Assembly: GCF_002760615.1 (NCBI RefSeq)
Contig: NZ_AWWI01000106.1
Coordinates: forward strand, 1 to 50,546
DNA from: Puniceibacterium antarcticum
Lineage (GTDB): Bacteria; Pseudomonadota; Alphaproteobacteria; Rhodobacterales; Rhodobacteraceae
Reading direction: 5' to 3'
Length of the DNA stretch: 50,546 nucleotides
This document shows positions 17,878 through 27,536 of the stretch, in pieces. Position numbers and translations under genes: made by a program. The notes under the pieces are model-generated. The model searched no databases and was not told where the DNA came from. It worked only from the letters and a program-made list of their open reading frames with translations. The first letter of the stretch is position 1. Each line of letters opens with the position of its first letter.

Positions 17878-18465
17878 ATGAAACGCAATACCCTATTAGC
17901 TGCAATGACCCTGACTGCAACCGTCCTTGGCGGTGCAGCTTTCGCGGATTCCAATCACGGACACGGCGGACAACCTGGTGCGAAGCCCGGGTCCGGCATG
18001 ATGCAGAGCGGTGGCCCCGGCATGATGGGGGGCATGGACGGAATGATGGATATGATGCAGCGCATGCATGGCAACATGATGGGCGGCGGCATGATGGGCG
18101 TTATGGGCCCGATGGGCGGAGGCATGACGAAGATGCTGGACGCTGATGGCGACGGCAAGGTCACTCCTGAAGAGATGCGCACGCAGCTGCAGGCCAAGCT
18201 TGCCGAATATGACGGCGATGGCGACGGCTCCCTCTCGATTGCAGAGTTCGAAACGCTTCACAGCGCGATGATCCGCGAGATGATGGTGGACCGATTCCAG
18301 CACCTCGATGCCGACGGTGACGGCGCGGTGACGGCGGAAGAGATGGTGGCGCCTGCCGAAATGATGGAACGGATGCAGATGATGCGGTCGAACATGGCGC
18401 AGTCGCAGGGTCAGCCCGGCAATGGCCAGGGCATGGGCGACGGCACCATGATGAACGACAATTGA
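17878..18465 (+). CDS. Exported Met-rich EF-hand protein
   Basis: The 195-residue protein has a signal peptide (ending AAFA), then a Met/Gly/His-rich stretch of about 70 residues (GMMGGMDGMMDMMQRMHG) and three EF-hand loops (DADGDGKVTPEE, DGDGDGSLSIAE, DADGDGAVTAEE). The C-terminus is again Met and Gln-rich. The EF loops should bind Ca2+, and the Met-rich part is like copper-binding periplasmic proteins. It is divergent from the two-component genes, so it is a likely target of that system. GAGGTGA precedes the ATG. A hairpin terminator follows. Confidence 0.85.
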   Translation: MKRNTLLAAMTLTATVLGGAAFADSNHGHGGQPGAKPGSGMMQSGGPGMMGGMDGMMDMMQRMHGNMMGGGMMGVMGPMGGGMTKMLDADGDGKVTPEEMRTQLQAKLAEYDGDGDGSLSIAEFETLHSAMIREMMVDRFQHLDADGDGAVTAEEMVAPAEMMERMQMMRSNMAQSQGQPGNGQGMGDGTMMNDN

Positions 18466-18472
18466 GAGGTTC

Positions 18473-18494
18473 GGCGCCAGCTCTGACTGGCGCC
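18473..18494 (+). terminator. Hairpin after the EF-hand gene
   Basis: A perfect 8-bp stem, GGCGCCAG / CTGGCGCC, with a 6-nt loop begins 8 bases after the stop and is followed by a pyrimidine-rich stretch. It is a likely terminator. Confidence 0.65.
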
Positions 18495-18522
18495 GCTTCC
18501 CCAAACGTCTGATCCGAAAACA

Positions 18523-18551
18523 TCCGGACGCAACACCAGACCGCGTCCGGA
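18523..18551. repeat. 9-bp inverted repeat before the DUF302 gene
   Basis: TCCGGACGC and GCGTCCGGA enclose 11 bases, ending 17 bases before the annotated ATG (60 before the alternative TTG start). It could be a second terminator, an operator dyad or a leader hairpin. Confidence 0.5.
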
Positions 18552-18568
18552 CTTGCCAAGTCCAGGCA

Positions 18569-18997
18569 ATGAGCAGCAACCACAGAAAATCCGAAAGGGA
18601 GAAAATCGAATTGGCCTATACCTATGATCGTGTCTTGAAAGATGTCGCCTTGGGCGACGCTGAAATGCGCGTCCGCGATGCATTGACAGAAAAGGGCTTT
18701 GGCGTACTGACCGAGATCGACGTGAAGGCGACGATGAAAAAGAAGCTGGGTGTGGAGATGGCGCCCTATCGCATCCTTGGTGCCTGCAATCCGGGCATGG
18801 CCCACAAGGCCATCGAAATCGAGCCGCGCATCGGCGCGATGCTGCCCTGCAATGTGATTCTGCGCCAGATGGACGGAGGCACCGAAATCAGCGCCATTGA
18901 CCCTGTGGCCTCTATGCAAGCGGTAGAGAACGCCGAGTTGCACGAAGTCGCCGATCAAGTCCGCGATTTGCTCCGGGCCGCTTTGGACGCGGCCTGA
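18569..18997 (+). CDS. DUF302 protein
   Basis: The 142-residue frame contains a full DUF302 domain (GFGVLTEIDVKATMKKKLG, YRILGACNP, MLPCNVILRQ). This family is small, cytoplasmic and often near metal or redox genes; its activity is not settled. The ATG at 18569 has no ribosome site, whereas a TTG at 18611 follows GGGAGAA at good spacing and begins closer to where the domain starts. I think the TTG (128 residues) is the real start. TVP38 follows 38 bases downstream on the same strand. Confidence 0.85.
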   Translation: MSSNHRKSEREKIELAYTYDRVLKDVALGDAEMRVRDALTEKGFGVLTEIDVKATMKKKLGVEMAPYRILGACNPGMAHKAIEIEPRIGAMLPCNVILRQMDGGTEISAIDPVASMQAVENAELHEVADQVRDLLRAALDAA

Positions 18998-19035
18998 AGT
19001 CTCTCTCGATGCCCTTGACCTGACATGAGGCGCAG

Positions 19036-19722
19036 ATGAACCGTAACAATACGCTCACACCAACCGTCAAGACCGCCATCGCGCTGGCATTCGCGGCGGC
19101 CTTGCTGGTCCTTGCGTTCGGACCGCTGCCCGACACCCTGACCCGCCTGAACGGCGACAGGATCTCTGCTTGGGTCATGGCTGCAGGTATCTGGGGGCCA
19201 ATTTTAGTCGTCGGACTGATGACGATAGCGATCGTGGCCACGCCGATCCCAAGTGCACCCATCGCACTGGCTGCAGGCGCGGCCTACGGCCACACCGTCG
19301 GAACAGTTTACATCGTTCTCGGTGCCGAATTCGGCGCTCTTGCAGCCTTCGTTCTCGCCCGGTTTTTGGGTCGGGACGTATTGCGGCAATGGTTTGGCGA
19401 CAAGATCGATGTTGGCTGGCTTGGCTCTCAGAACGCGCTGACATTCACGGTTTTTATCAGTCGGCTGTTACCATTCGTTTCGTTCGATATTGTCAGCTAT
19501 GCAGCGGGGCTCAGCCGACTGCATTTCTGGCGCTTCGGACTGGCCACGTTAGCCGGAATTATTCCTGCCAGTTTCGTACTCGCGCATTTCGGCAACGAAG
19601 CCGTCAGCGGAGACACCTCCCGTGCTGCCTGGGCTGCAATCGGACTGGGCGCTCTGACCCTGACCCCGCTCGTCTTCATCGGCGTCAGGGACTGGCAAAG
19701 ATGTAGATTACGCCATGACTGA
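19036..19722 (+). CDS. TVP38/TMEM64-family (VTT-domain) membrane protein
   Basis: The 228-residue protein has several membrane helices and the VTT-domain pattern (ATPIPSAPIALAAGAAYG, FLGRDVLRQW, ISRLLPFVSFDIVSYAAG). Relatives of DedA are thought to move phospholipids or undecaprenyl phosphate across membranes, and many TVP38 genes lie beside mercury or copper genes. The ATG has a GAGGCG site. It lies between DUF302 and lgt in a rightward operon. Confidence 0.87.
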   Translation: MNRNNTLTPTVKTAIALAFAAALLVLAFGPLPDTLTRLNGDRISAWVMAAGIWGPILVVGLMTIAIVATPIPSAPIALAAGAAYGHTVGTVYIVLGAEFGALAAFVLARFLGRDVLRQWFGDKIDVGWLGSQNALTFTVFISRLLPFVSFDIVSYAAGLSRLHFWRFGLATLAGIIPASFVLAHFGNEAVSGDTSRAAWAAIGLGALTLTPLVFIGVRDWQRCRLRHD

Positions 19723-19818
19723 TCGTGACGCACACCATCTTCTGAAACGAGCACCATGGATTGAGCGCCAGGGGCATTTCGGTTTTCGGTTCCAAAGCAA
19801 AGAACAGGGACTCCCTCA

Positions 19819-20742
19819 ATGTTGACCGCAGCGATACCATTTCCGGACATCGGAACCGATCTGTTCTCGATCGAAATCGGCAGTTTCACATTCGCGCTGC
19901 GTTGGTACGCGCTGGCCTATATCGTCGGCATCCTCATCGGATGGCGCATCTGTCTGGCCGCAGTCAATCGCCCGGCACTCTGGCCCCCGGCCGGTCCGCC
20001 ACTTGATCGCGAGCAGATCGAGAACCTTCTGACATGGATCATACTGGGCGTGATCGTGGGTGGGCGCCTGGGTTTCGTGCTGTTTTATCAGCCCGGCTAT
20101 TACCTGGCCAACCCGCTGGAAATCCTCAAGGTGTGGCAGGGCGGCATGTCGTTCCACGGCGGTTTTGCGGGTGTAGGGATTGCGGCGCTGATATTCTGTC
20201 TTCGTCAGAAAAGATCCCTGCTCAGCACCGCAGACCTGCTTGCGCTGGCAACTCCGCCGGGGCTGTTTCTGGGACGGCTGGCGAATTTCACCAACAACGA
20301 GCTTTGGGGGCGGCCTACGGACGTTCCTTGGGCGATAATCTTTCCGGGCGAGGCGGCGCAAGTCTGTGACGGCATCACCGGGCTCTGCGCCCGACACCCT
20401 TCGCAGCTATACGAGGCGCTTCTGGAAGGGCTGCTGCTCGGAACACTCCTGCTCTATCTCGCCTGGCGGCGCGGCTGGCTGAAGGCCCCCGGTGCTCTGA
20501 CCGGGGTTTTCCTTACTGGGTACGGCCTTGCCAGAAGCTTCGTGGAACTGTTCCGGCAGCCGGACATGCAGTTCGTGACCGCCGAGAATCCGATCGGTCA
20601 CGCGCTTCATTTCGGCGAATGGGGGCTGACGATGGGTCAAGTGCTTTCCGCGCCGATGATCGTGACAGGACTGGCTCTGATTTTTTACTCCTTCAGTCAC
20701 TTCGGAAGCGCGGCCGACCAGAGGCCAAATACCGTCGTGTGA
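19819..20742 (+). CDS. lgt: Prolipoprotein diacylglyceryl transferase (accessory Lgt)
   Basis: The 307-residue membrane enzyme transfers diacylglycerol to the lipobox Cys of prolipoproteins. It shows the Lgt signature ([50 protein letters not shown]). The length is normal. A housekeeping lgt is expected elsewhere in the genome, so this is probably a second copy; here it sits between a TVP38 gene and an ECF sigma gene. A specialised role in lipoprotein maturation under metal stress is inferred. The ATG at 19819 has only a modest ribosome site. Confidence 0.93.
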   Translation: MLTAAIPFPDIGTDLFSIEIGSFTFALRWYALAYIVGILIGWRICLAAVNRPALWPPAGPPLDREQIENLLTWIILGVIVGGRLGFVLFYQPGYYLANPLEILKVWQGGMSFHGGFAGVGIAALIFCLRQKRSLLSTADLLALATPPGLFLGRLANFTNNELWGRPTDVPWAIIFPGEAAQVCDGITGLCARHPSQLYEALLEGLLLGTLLLYLAWRRGWLKAPGALTGVFLTGYGLARSFVELFRQPDMQFVTAENPIGHALHFGEWGLTMGQVLSAPMIVTGLALIFYSFSHFGSAADQRPNTVV

Positions 20743-20773
20743 TTAAGTGGAGCCAATAAAAGGAGGAACTCGA

Positions 20774-21337
20774 ATGAACAGCAATGTGGAAGAACAATAT
20801 AGTGGAACAGCGACCGAGAACGCACTGGTCGAAGGCCGAAAAGCGTTTCTTGGCTTCCTCGCGAAACGGCTCGGCAACCGCGCGGATTCCGAGGACGTTT
20901 TCCAAGAGTTCTGCATTCGGGTGCTGACTCGCAAGGATCAGCTTCGCGACGTGGAACGCATGGATGCATGGCTATACGCGATCCTCCGGTCCACCATGAA
21001 CGATCATTTCCGCAAAGCCACTCGGCGCAACCGCTTGGCCGTAGCTGTCGCACGAGACCCACATCAGTTGGTTGCCGATGCGCCGGTGCAGATGGCGCGG
21101 CCCTGCACTTGTCCGAGCAGGCTGCTTACCGAGCTTCGTACCGTTGATGCCAAATTGATCCGGCGGATCGATTTCGGTGAAGAGGATCGGAAAATCGTGG
21201 CCGCCGATATGGGGTTGAACCGCAATGCCCTTGGCGTTCGGCTGCACAGGGCGCGCGCTGCTCTGCGCGAGGCGATCCAATACCATTGTGGAGCCTGCTG
21301 CCTGGAGGATCCCGATGATTGCTACTGCCCAGTCTAG
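20774..21337 (+). CDS. ECF sigma factor with Cys-rich tail (copy 1)
   Basis: The 187-residue protein has sigma region 2 (RLGNRADSEDVFQEFCIRVL, MDAWLYAILRSTMNDHFRK) and region 4 (DMGLNRNALGVRLHRARAAL). A CxC (PCTC) lies in the linker before region 4, and the tail reads HCGACCLEDPDDCYCPV. That tail fits C-x2-C-x7-C-x-C, as in the other two sigma factors here. The pattern of linker CxC plus Cys-rich tail is what CorE-like metal-sensing sigma factors have. No anti-sigma gene is adjacent. The ATG at 20774 follows AGGAGG; a start nine codons earlier overlaps that site. It is about 60% identical by eye to copy 2. Confidence 0.88.
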   Translation: MNSNVEEQYSGTATENALVEGRKAFLGFLAKRLGNRADSEDVFQEFCIRVLTRKDQLRDVERMDAWLYAILRSTMNDHFRKATRRNRLAVAVARDPHQLVADAPVQMARPCTCPSRLLTELRTVDAKLIRRIDFGEEDRKIVAADMGLNRNALGVRLHRARAALREAIQYHCGACCLEDPDDCYCPV

Positions 21338-21383
21338 CGCCGAAGCGATCCCCTACTGCGACAAGCAAAGCTAGGCGACGGAA

Positions 21384-22070
21384 TCAGGCGAACAATTCAG
21401 GGCATTCACGGGCGCATTTGTTGGTCAAAATGATGTACACCAGATGCAGCGTTGCGAGCCCCGCCAGCAGGCAGAAAAACGAAATGTAGGCAAACTGGAG
21501 AAAGGCGATATCGATCACGATCACCGCCACCAGCGTCAGGGCGAAATGGCGCATATGTTTGTAATGCGACAGCGCTGGCGGCAGGGTGATAAGGGTCACA
21601 TAGATCGTATTGGTCAGCCAGCGTGGCATCATGTAATCAAGCCACATTGATTTTTCATAGGCCAGCGACTGGTTGTTGATCTCGACCACGACCATGCTGC
21701 TGTTCAGCCCGTGCGGGATGTAAAGCAATAGACCGAAGGCCAGTCCGATCAACGCCATGAGGCGGAACAACCGCTTCCGAGGGCTGTCGTCCGGTTCCAG
21801 AACGTAGACCGAGTATGGCACCCAGATCGGCCACATGAACCAGGTGAAAAAAATGAACCCCATAGCTCCCCATAAGACCGTCAGGGGATCGTTTCCGTTC
21901 ATGCCGACCCAGACAAAACCCTCGGTAAACTGTTGCAGTCCGGCAAAAAGCGGCATCAGGGCAAGCGGAAGATACCGTTTGTTTCGCCGCCACGCCACAA
22001 TTGAAATGGCCGTGCCGCCGCCAACAAGAAAAACGCTGGCGGCAAAGCTGACTTGCGCGGACAAGCACAT
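21384..22070 (-). CDS. DUF6629-type membrane protein
   Basis: The 228-residue protein begins MCLSAQVSFAAS and has seven or so membrane helices with conserved polar residues (QQFTEGFVW, YIPHGLNSS). It fits the DUF6629 family, whose function is unknown. I chose the ATG at 22070 because the family begins with a conserved Met-Cys; the longer frame adds a basic stretch without support. It is convergent with sigma copy 1 and divergent from the CPD ATPase. Two Cys lie in the C-terminal tail (KCARECPELFA). Confidence 0.75.
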   Translation of the reverse strand: MCLSAQVSFAASVFLVGGGTAISIVAWRRNKRYLPLALMPLFAGLQQFTEGFVWVGMNGNDPLTVLWGAMGFIFFTWFMWPIWVPYSVYVLEPDDSPRKRLFRLMALIGLAFGLLLYIPHGLNSSMVVVEINNQSLAYEKSMWLDYMMPRWLTNTIYVTLITLPPALSHYKHMRHFALTLVAVIVIDIAFLQFAYISFFCLLAGLATLHLVYIILTNKCARECPELFA

Positions 22071-22318
22071 GGAATTCTTTCTCCGACATATTTTTTTGGG
22101 ACGGCCCAAAGTGCAAACCTAAGGCACAAACTGGGCGTTGAAAAGCAACCGGCTCATTACGGGAGTCCTCTCGGCGCCGCTGACCACCCATTGCGATGGG
22201 ACGGTCGCGGGCGCAGCTCAGTCGCGATTACCTCCCTGAGCACGAGGCCTCTGCGGAGACTTGGCGCGCCCCGTCGGCAAAGTATTCGAATTGCCGAGTT
22301 GAGGAATCGCCAGTGGCT
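22071..22318. other. Intergenic region without a supported gene
   Basis: This is the left part of a 358-base divergent gap between the DUF6629 gene and the CPD ATPase. I see no convincing coding frame, RNA gene or strong hairpin. The right part of the gap holds the FNR-like box and ECF-type promoter described separately. Confidence 0.5.
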
Positions 22319-22332
22319 TTCATGCAAATCAA
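22319..22332 (+). promoter_or_regulatory. FNR/Anr-like box
   Basis: TTCATGCAAATCAA matches the FNR consensus TTGAT-N4-ATCAA at all but one position. It lies 31 bases upstream of the ECF-like -35 and 97 bases before the ATPase start. This suggests low-oxygen activation of the operon with the arginine deiminase genes. Confidence 0.5.
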
Positions 22333-22349
22333 TGCCTTTCGGATGGAAC

Positions 22350-22377
22350 TGTAAGGTTTGGAGACCGGCAACGTCTA
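22350..22377 (+). promoter_or_regulatory. ECF-type promoter of the CPD ATPase-arc operon
   Basis: TGTAAGG (22350-22356), 15 nt, CGTCTA (22372-22377). One of five sites with this motif and identical spacing; it ends 51 bases before the TTG start. Confidence 0.7.
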
Positions 22378-22428
22378 TTTACCTAAACGGTCGTTCTCGA
22401 TCGCAAGGAAAATCGACAGGAGCCAACA

Positions 22429-24795
22429 TTGAAAAAATTGACCCTTGAGGTCCGCGGGCTGTTCGAGGAACTCGATCATCTCGCGGTCGAACGCCATTTG
22501 TCAGCTCTCGGCGGCGTGCACAGCGCCGAAGCGAACCCGGCATCGGCAAGCGTGACAGTCCACTACGATGAGACGGCAGTGGGCGAGGAAGAGCTGCGCA
22601 ACACGGTTGAGGCCTGCGGATTCCACTGCGCCGGGGAGCGGGTTCCGAACCATGTCTGCCACGCCGACCATCAAATGTCTGGCGCGGAGGCCCCGGCTGG
22701 CCACGACGCGATGGCGCACGAGATGGGCCACGGCGGTGGTATGGACATGGCCAGCATGGTCCGCGACATGCGCAACCGCTTCTGGGTGGCGCTGCTGTTC
22801 ACCATCCCGATCTTCACTTATTCGCCGATGGGTGGCCTGTTCACGCCACCCGCGCCGCCCTTCGGGCTGGAACTGGATCTGTGGCTGTTCTTCCTGGGTA
22901 GTGCCGCGATTATCTGGCCAAGCTGGCCGTTCTTCGTCGCCGCCTGGCGCGCCCTGCGCAACGGCATCCTGAACATGGCGGTCCTGGTCGTGCTGTCGGT
23001 TGGCACCGGTTATGTGTTCAGCGTCGGGTCTACCTTCTTCTTTCCGGGCGTGCAATTCTACGAGGCGGTGGCGGTGCTGCTGGTGTTCATCCTGTTGGGT
23101 CACTGGCTGGAGATGCGCGCGCGGGCCGGGGCGTCCGCTGCAATCCGCGCACTGCTCGATCTTGCACCGCCGATGGCGACCGTTATCCGCGATGGGCAAG
23201 ACGTTGAGGTGCCTACCTCCGAAGTACTTGAGGGCGAGATCGTGCTGATCCGGCCCGGCAACAAGATCCCGGTGGATGGCGAGGTTGTCGAAGGCGCGTC
23301 GCTGGTCGACGAATCCATGCTGACAGGCGAATCCATGCCGGTCAACAAGGCCGTCGGCGACACCGTGATCGGCGCCACCATCAACAAGAGCGGCAGTTTC
23401 CGGTACCGCGCCACCAAGGTCGGGGCCGACACCGCGCTGGCGCAGATCGTCAAGCTGGTGCAGGAGGCGCAGAACTCCAAGGCACCCGCCCAGCTTCTGG
23501 CCGACAAAGCCTCACAATGGCTGGTGCTGATCGCCGTCGTGATCGGACTTGCAACCTTCGCGGTCTGGTTCTGGTGGATCGGCTCTCCGCTTTTGTTCGC
23601 GCTGACGCTGACGATCACCGTCTTCGTCATCGCCTGCCCGGACGCGCTTGGGCTTGCTACGCCGATGGCGGTGATGGTGGGCACAGGGTTAGGGGCGCAG
23701 CACGGTATCCTGTTCAAGAATGCCGGTGCGCTGGAAGACGCGACCAAGCTTGACGTGATCGTCTTCGACAAGACCGGCACGTTGACCATGGGCGAACCGC
23801 GCGTGGTCGAGGTCGTTGCCGCCGAAGGCGGCGCGGAGGATGACGCGCTGCGGGCTGCGGCGGCCGTCGATCGCGGCTCGGACCACCCGCTGGCGCTCGC
23901 CATTGTCGAACGCGCGGCGGACCTCGACGTCCCGCAGATGGCCGAGTTTCTCAACCTCGAAGGCCGCGGCGCGCGCGCCGAAGTCGCAGGCAAGACCGTG
24001 CTGGTCGGCAATCGGCGCCTGATGGACGAGGAGGGTATCGACGTCGGCACCCTGACGGCGGAGGCCGAGCGCCTGAAGGGCGAGGGCCGCACGGTTGTGC
24101 ATGTGGCGCAGGGCGGACGGATGCTGGGCCTGATCGCCATCGCTGATGCGCCGCGTCCGAGCGCCAAGGCCACCGTGGCCAAGCTGCGCGCACGCGGCGT
24201 CGAGGTGGCGATGCTGACCGGCGACAACGAAGGTACCGCAAGGCGGATCGCGGGCGAGCTGGGCATCGACATTGTGCTGGCAGATGTTCTTCCGGGCCAA
24301 AAGGCCGAGAAGGTCAAAGAGCTTCAGGCCCAGGGTAAGAAGGTCGGCATGGTCGGTGACGGTGTCAACGACGCACCCGCGTTGACCCAGGCCGATGTCG
24401 GATTTGCCATCGGTGCGGGCACCGACGTGGCGATGGAAAGCGCCGATGTCGTGCTGATGAAAAGCGATCCCTACGATGTCGTGGGGGCCATCGAGTTGTC
24501 GCGCGCCACCTTGCGCAAGATGCACCAGAACCTGTTCTGGGCCGTGGCTTACAACGTGGTCGCCTTTCCGATGGCGGCAGGGGTGTTTTATCCGTTGATC
24601 ATCAGCCCCGCCGTGGCAGCACTTGCCATGTCGGGCAGCTCCGCGCTGGTGGCGGTCAACGCGCTGCTGCTGAAACGAACGCGGCTGGAAGGTATTGGTG
24701 CGGGCAAGAGTGGGTCCGCCAGCGGCGGCGGTCAGGGCGATGCGCAGGCAGGCCAGGTGCCGCTTCACGCCGGACACTCGCAGAAATCACATTGA
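22429..24795 (+). CDS. P1B-type metal ATPase with CPD instead of CPC
   Basis: The 788-residue protein has an N-terminal HMA-like fold without the CxxC pair, a His/Met-rich linker ([17 protein letters not shown]) and a P-type ATPase core. The phosphorylated Asp is residue 447 (DKTGT) and [10 protein letters not shown] follows. The membrane metal motif at residues 403-405 is CPD, not the CPC, CPH or SPC of the standard copper, mixed and cobalt types. The substrate is therefore uncertain; I favour a copper-related or other divalent ion. The start is a TTG with ACAGGAG at good spacing. It is the first gene of the arginine deiminase operon. Confidence 0.9.
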   Translation: MKKLTLEVRGLFEELDHLAVERHLSALGGVHSAEANPASASVTVHYDETAVGEEELRNTVEACGFHCAGERVPNHVCHADHQMSGAEAPAGHDAMAHEMGHGGGMDMASMVRDMRNRFWVALLFTIPIFTYSPMGGLFTPPAPPFGLELDLWLFFLGSAAIIWPSWPFFVAAWRALRNGILNMAVLVVLSVGTGYVFSVGSTFFFPGVQFYEAVAVLLVFILLGHWLEMRARAGASAAIRALLDLAPPMATVIRDGQDVEVPTSEVLEGEIVLIRPGNKIPVDGEVVEGASLVDESMLTGESMPVNKAVGDTVIGATINKSGSFRYRATKVGADTALAQIVKLVQEAQNSKAPAQLLADKASQWLVLIAVVIGLATFAVWFWWIGSPLLFALTLTITVFVIACPDALGLATPMAVMVGTGLGAQHGILFKNAGALEDATKLDVIVFDKTGTLTMGEPRVVEVVAAEGGAEDDALRAAAAVDRGSDHPLALAIVERAADLDVPQMAEFLNLEGRGARAEVAGKTVLVGNRRLMDEEGIDVGTLTAEAERLKGEGRTVVHVAQGGRMLGLIAIADAPRPSAKATVAKLRARGVEVAMLTGDNEGTARRIAGELGIDIVLADVLPGQKAEKVKELQAQGKKVGMVGDGVNDAPALTQADVGFAIGAGTDVAMESADVVLMKSDPYDVVGAIELSRATLRKMHQNLFWAVAYNVVAFPMAAGVFYPLIISPAVAALAMSGSSALVAVNALLLKRTRLEGIGAGKSGSASGGGQGDAQAGQVPLHAGHSQKSH

Positions 24796-24811
24796 ATAAG
24801 GGGGACTTGAG

Positions 24812-26260
24812 ATGTCTGACACATCATCGACCAAGACACCGGACGGGAAGGGCATGGCGGCGCGGTTTCCCACCGCGTATTCCATCCTGTTCGGCCTGAT
24901 CATCGTTGTCGCGGCGCTGACCTGGATTATCCCTGCGGGCCAATATGACCGCGCCATGAACGAAGAGGTCGGGCGCGAGATCGCCGTGCCGGGTACGTAT
25001 CAAACGGTCGAGCCCAATCCACAGGGGGTCATCGACGTCATGCTGGCACCGGTGGCGGGGTTTTATGATCCCGACAGCTATGCCGCAAATGCCATCGACG
25101 TGGCGCTGTTCGTACTGCTTTTGGGCGGCTTTCTGGGCGTGGTGAATGCCACGAATGCCATCGACACCGGCATCCAGACGGCGATGGTGCGGCTGAAGGG
25201 GCGCGAGATCTGGATGATCCCGATCCTGATGTCGCTCTTTGCCCTGGGCGGCACGACCTATGGCATGGCCGAGGAAACGCTGGCCTTTTACGCGCTTCTG
25301 ATCCCGGTGGTGATCGCGGCGGGCTACGATTCCGTGACCGGCGTGGCGATCATCCTGATCGGTGCCGGGATCGGCACGCTGGGATCGACAATCAACCCCT
25401 TCGCCACGGTGATCGCGTCTAACGCGGCAGGCATCCCGTTCACGGATGGTATTGCGCTGCGGCTGGTCCTTCTGTTGGGCGGCCTCGCGATCTGCGTGGC
25501 CTACGTCATGCGCTATGCCTCGAAGGTTAAGGCCGACCCGGCCCGGTCCGTCGTCGCTGCGCAACGCGACAGCGACCGGCAGTTTTTTCTGAACGAGACG
25601 GATGCAACGTTCGAGGAGCCGAAGCTGAGCGGAACTCAGAAGCTGGTCCTGATCCTGTTTTTTACGACCTTTGCGGTAATGATTTGGGGTGTCTCGAGCC
25701 AGGGATGGTGGATGGCTCGGATGGGCGCGCTGTTCTTCGGCATGGCCATCGTCGTCGGGCTGGTCGCCCGCATGGGGGAGAAGAAGCTAACGTCGTCCTT
25801 TGTCGACGGAGCGAAGGATCTTCTGGGAGTTGCGCTGGTGATCGGTCTGGCGCGCGGCATCGTGGTGATCATGGAGCAGGGCCTGATTGCCGACACGATC
25901 CTGAATAGTGCCGCCGATACCCTCGGCGGCCTGCCGGAAGTCGCGTTCATCAACCTGATGCTTTGGATCGAGATCGGGATGAGCTTTCTCGTGCCGTCGT
26001 CGTCCGGCCTGGCCGTCCTGTCGATGCCGATCCTTGCCCCGTTGGGGGATTTCGCGGGGGTCGGCCGTGACCTCGTGGTGACGGCCTATCAATCGGCGAG
26101 CGGGCTCGTGAATCTGATCACGCCCACCTCTGCGGTTGTGATCGGCGGTCTGGCCATCGGGCGCGTGTCGTTCGACCGCTGGGTCGTCTTCGTCTGGCCC
26201 CTGCTGCTGATCCTCGTCGTCTTCATCTCGGCCGGGATCAGCCTGGCCGCCATTCTCTGA
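24812..26260 (+). CDS. YfcC-family amino-acid carrier (putative arginine/ornithine exchanger)
   Basis: The 482-residue protein has about 12 membrane helices and YfcC/DcuC-superfamily signatures ([73 protein letters not shown]). YfcC-like carriers often sit in arginine deiminase operons, where they replace ArcD in exchanging arginine for ornithine. That substrate is inferred here from the arcA-arcB-arcC genes directly downstream. The start ATG follows GGGGGA. It begins 17 bases after the ATPase stop. Confidence 0.85.
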   Translation: MSDTSSTKTPDGKGMAARFPTAYSILFGLIIVVAALTWIIPAGQYDRAMNEEVGREIAVPGTYQTVEPNPQGVIDVMLAPVAGFYDPDSYAANAIDVALFVLLLGGFLGVVNATNAIDTGIQTAMVRLKGREIWMIPILMSLFALGGTTYGMAEETLAFYALLIPVVIAAGYDSVTGVAIILIGAGIGTLGSTINPFATVIASNAAGIPFTDGIALRLVLLLGGLAICVAYVMRYASKVKADPARSVVAAQRDSDRQFFLNETDATFEEPKLSGTQKLVLILFFTTFAVMIWGVSSQGWWMARMGALFFGMAIVVGLVARMGEKKLTSSFVDGAKDLLGVALVIGLARGIVVIMEQGLIADTILNSAADTLGGLPEVAFINLMLWIEIGMSFLVPSSSGLAVLSMPILAPLGDFAGVGRDLVVTAYQSASGLVNLITPTSAVVIGGLAIGRVSFDRWVVFVWPLLLILVVFISAGISLAAIL

Positions 26261-26283
26261 TTAGAAAGAAGGAGGCATTCCAG

Positions 26284-27513
26284 ATGTCTGAACCAAAATT
26301 GGGCGTTCATTCCGAAGCCGGTACATTGCGGCAGGTGATCGTATCGCCACCCGGCCTGGCGCATCGCCGTCTGACACCGGACAACCGCGAAGACCTGCTG
26401 TTCGACGATGTGTTCTGGGTCAAACAGGCGATCAAGGATCACGCCGTCTTTGCCGATGTCATGCGCGGCGAAGGGGTCGAGGTGTTGGATGCGATGGCGC
26501 TGCTGGGCGAGACGCTGGACATTTCCGACGCGCGCGCCTGGGTTCTCGACCACCGCATCACCCGCAATGACGTCGGCGTGGGGATGCGGGACGACTTGCG
26601 TGCCTGGATGGAGGGTCTGCCCGGCACGGAACTGGCCCGTTTGCTGGTCGGCGGCATCCGGGTGGACGATCTGCCTTTCACGCCCTCCGGCATGTTCGGC
26701 AGCTACCTTGGCCCCCACGGTTTCGTGCTGCCGCCGCTGCCAAATTTCATCTTTACCCGCGACAATTCAGCCTGGGTTTATGGCGGCGTGAGCCTGAACC
26801 CGATGCATTTCGCGGCACGGCGGCCCGAAACGCTGCTGATGGCAGCAGTCTACCGGTTTTATCCGACATTCGCGGATCGAGTGCGGGTCTGGTTCGGCGA
26901 TCCGACGCGGGAATTCGGGACGGCCACGCTGGAAGGCGGCGACATCATGCCAATCGGGCACGGTGTCGTCATGGTCGGCATGGGCGAACGATCGACCCCG
27001 CAGGCGGTGGGCCAACTGGCCGAGGCGCTGTTCGAGGGTGGCGACGTGACGCGGGTGATCGCCTGCCAGATGCCCAGTTCGCGCGCGGCGATGCATCTGG
27101 ACACCGTTTTCACCCATTGCGGGGGCGATGTGGTGACCACTTTCAAGGAGGTGGCGGATGCGATCACCTGCTATGACCTGCGCCCCGGTCAGGGCAAGGC
27201 CGCGCTCGATATCCGCCGGGATGCGCGCCACATATTCGAGATCACCGCTGAAATTCTGGGCCACAAGAAACTGCATCTAGTGCCCACCGGCGGGGCCGAC
27301 GCCGCGGAGCAATCGCGCGAACAGTGGAATGATGGCAACAACGTGCTGGCGCTGCGCCCCGGCGTCGTCATCGGCTATGACCGCAACGACGACACCAACG
27401 CCGCACTGAAGGAGGCCGGGATCGAGGTGCTGGCCATCCCCGGTGCCGAACTCGGCCGGGGCAGGGGCGGCAGCCACTGCATGAGTTGCCCGACGATCCG
27501 CGACGCAATCTGA
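26284..27513 (+). CDS. arcA: Arginine deiminase
   Basis: The 409-residue enzyme hydrolyses arginine to citrulline and ammonia, the first step of the arginine deiminase pathway. Its motifs include [30 protein letters not shown] and the C-terminal [11 protein letters not shown], with the nucleophile Cys at residue 399. A strong AAGGAGG precedes the ATG. The pathway yields ATP without oxygen through arcB and arcC, which follow in order. Ammonia release also counters acid. The operon is likely activated by low oxygen through the FNR-like box. Confidence 0.96.
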   Translation: MSEPKLGVHSEAGTLRQVIVSPPGLAHRRLTPDNREDLLFDDVFWVKQAIKDHAVFADVMRGEGVEVLDAMALLGETLDISDARAWVLDHRITRNDVGVGMRDDLRAWMEGLPGTELARLLVGGIRVDDLPFTPSGMFGSYLGPHGFVLPPLPNFIFTRDNSAWVYGGVSLNPMHFAARRPETLLMAAVYRFYPTFADRVRVWFGDPTREFGTATLEGGDIMPIGHGVVMVGMGERSTPQAVGQLAEALFEGGDVTRVIACQMPSSRAAMHLDTVFTHCGGDVVTTFKEVADAITCYDLRPGQGKAALDIRRDARHIFEITAEILGHKKLHLVPTGGADAAEQSREQWNDGNNVLALRPGVVIGYDRNDDTNAALKEAGIEVLAIPGAELGRGRGGSHCMSCPTIRDAI

Positions 27514-27536
27514 ACCACCGACGATAAGGAAATCCC

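Noticed and set aside
23100-24317. A 405-codon open frame opposite the CPD ATPase
   Set aside because: It is a Ser/Ala/Thr-rich shadow of the ATPase reading frame without any motif.
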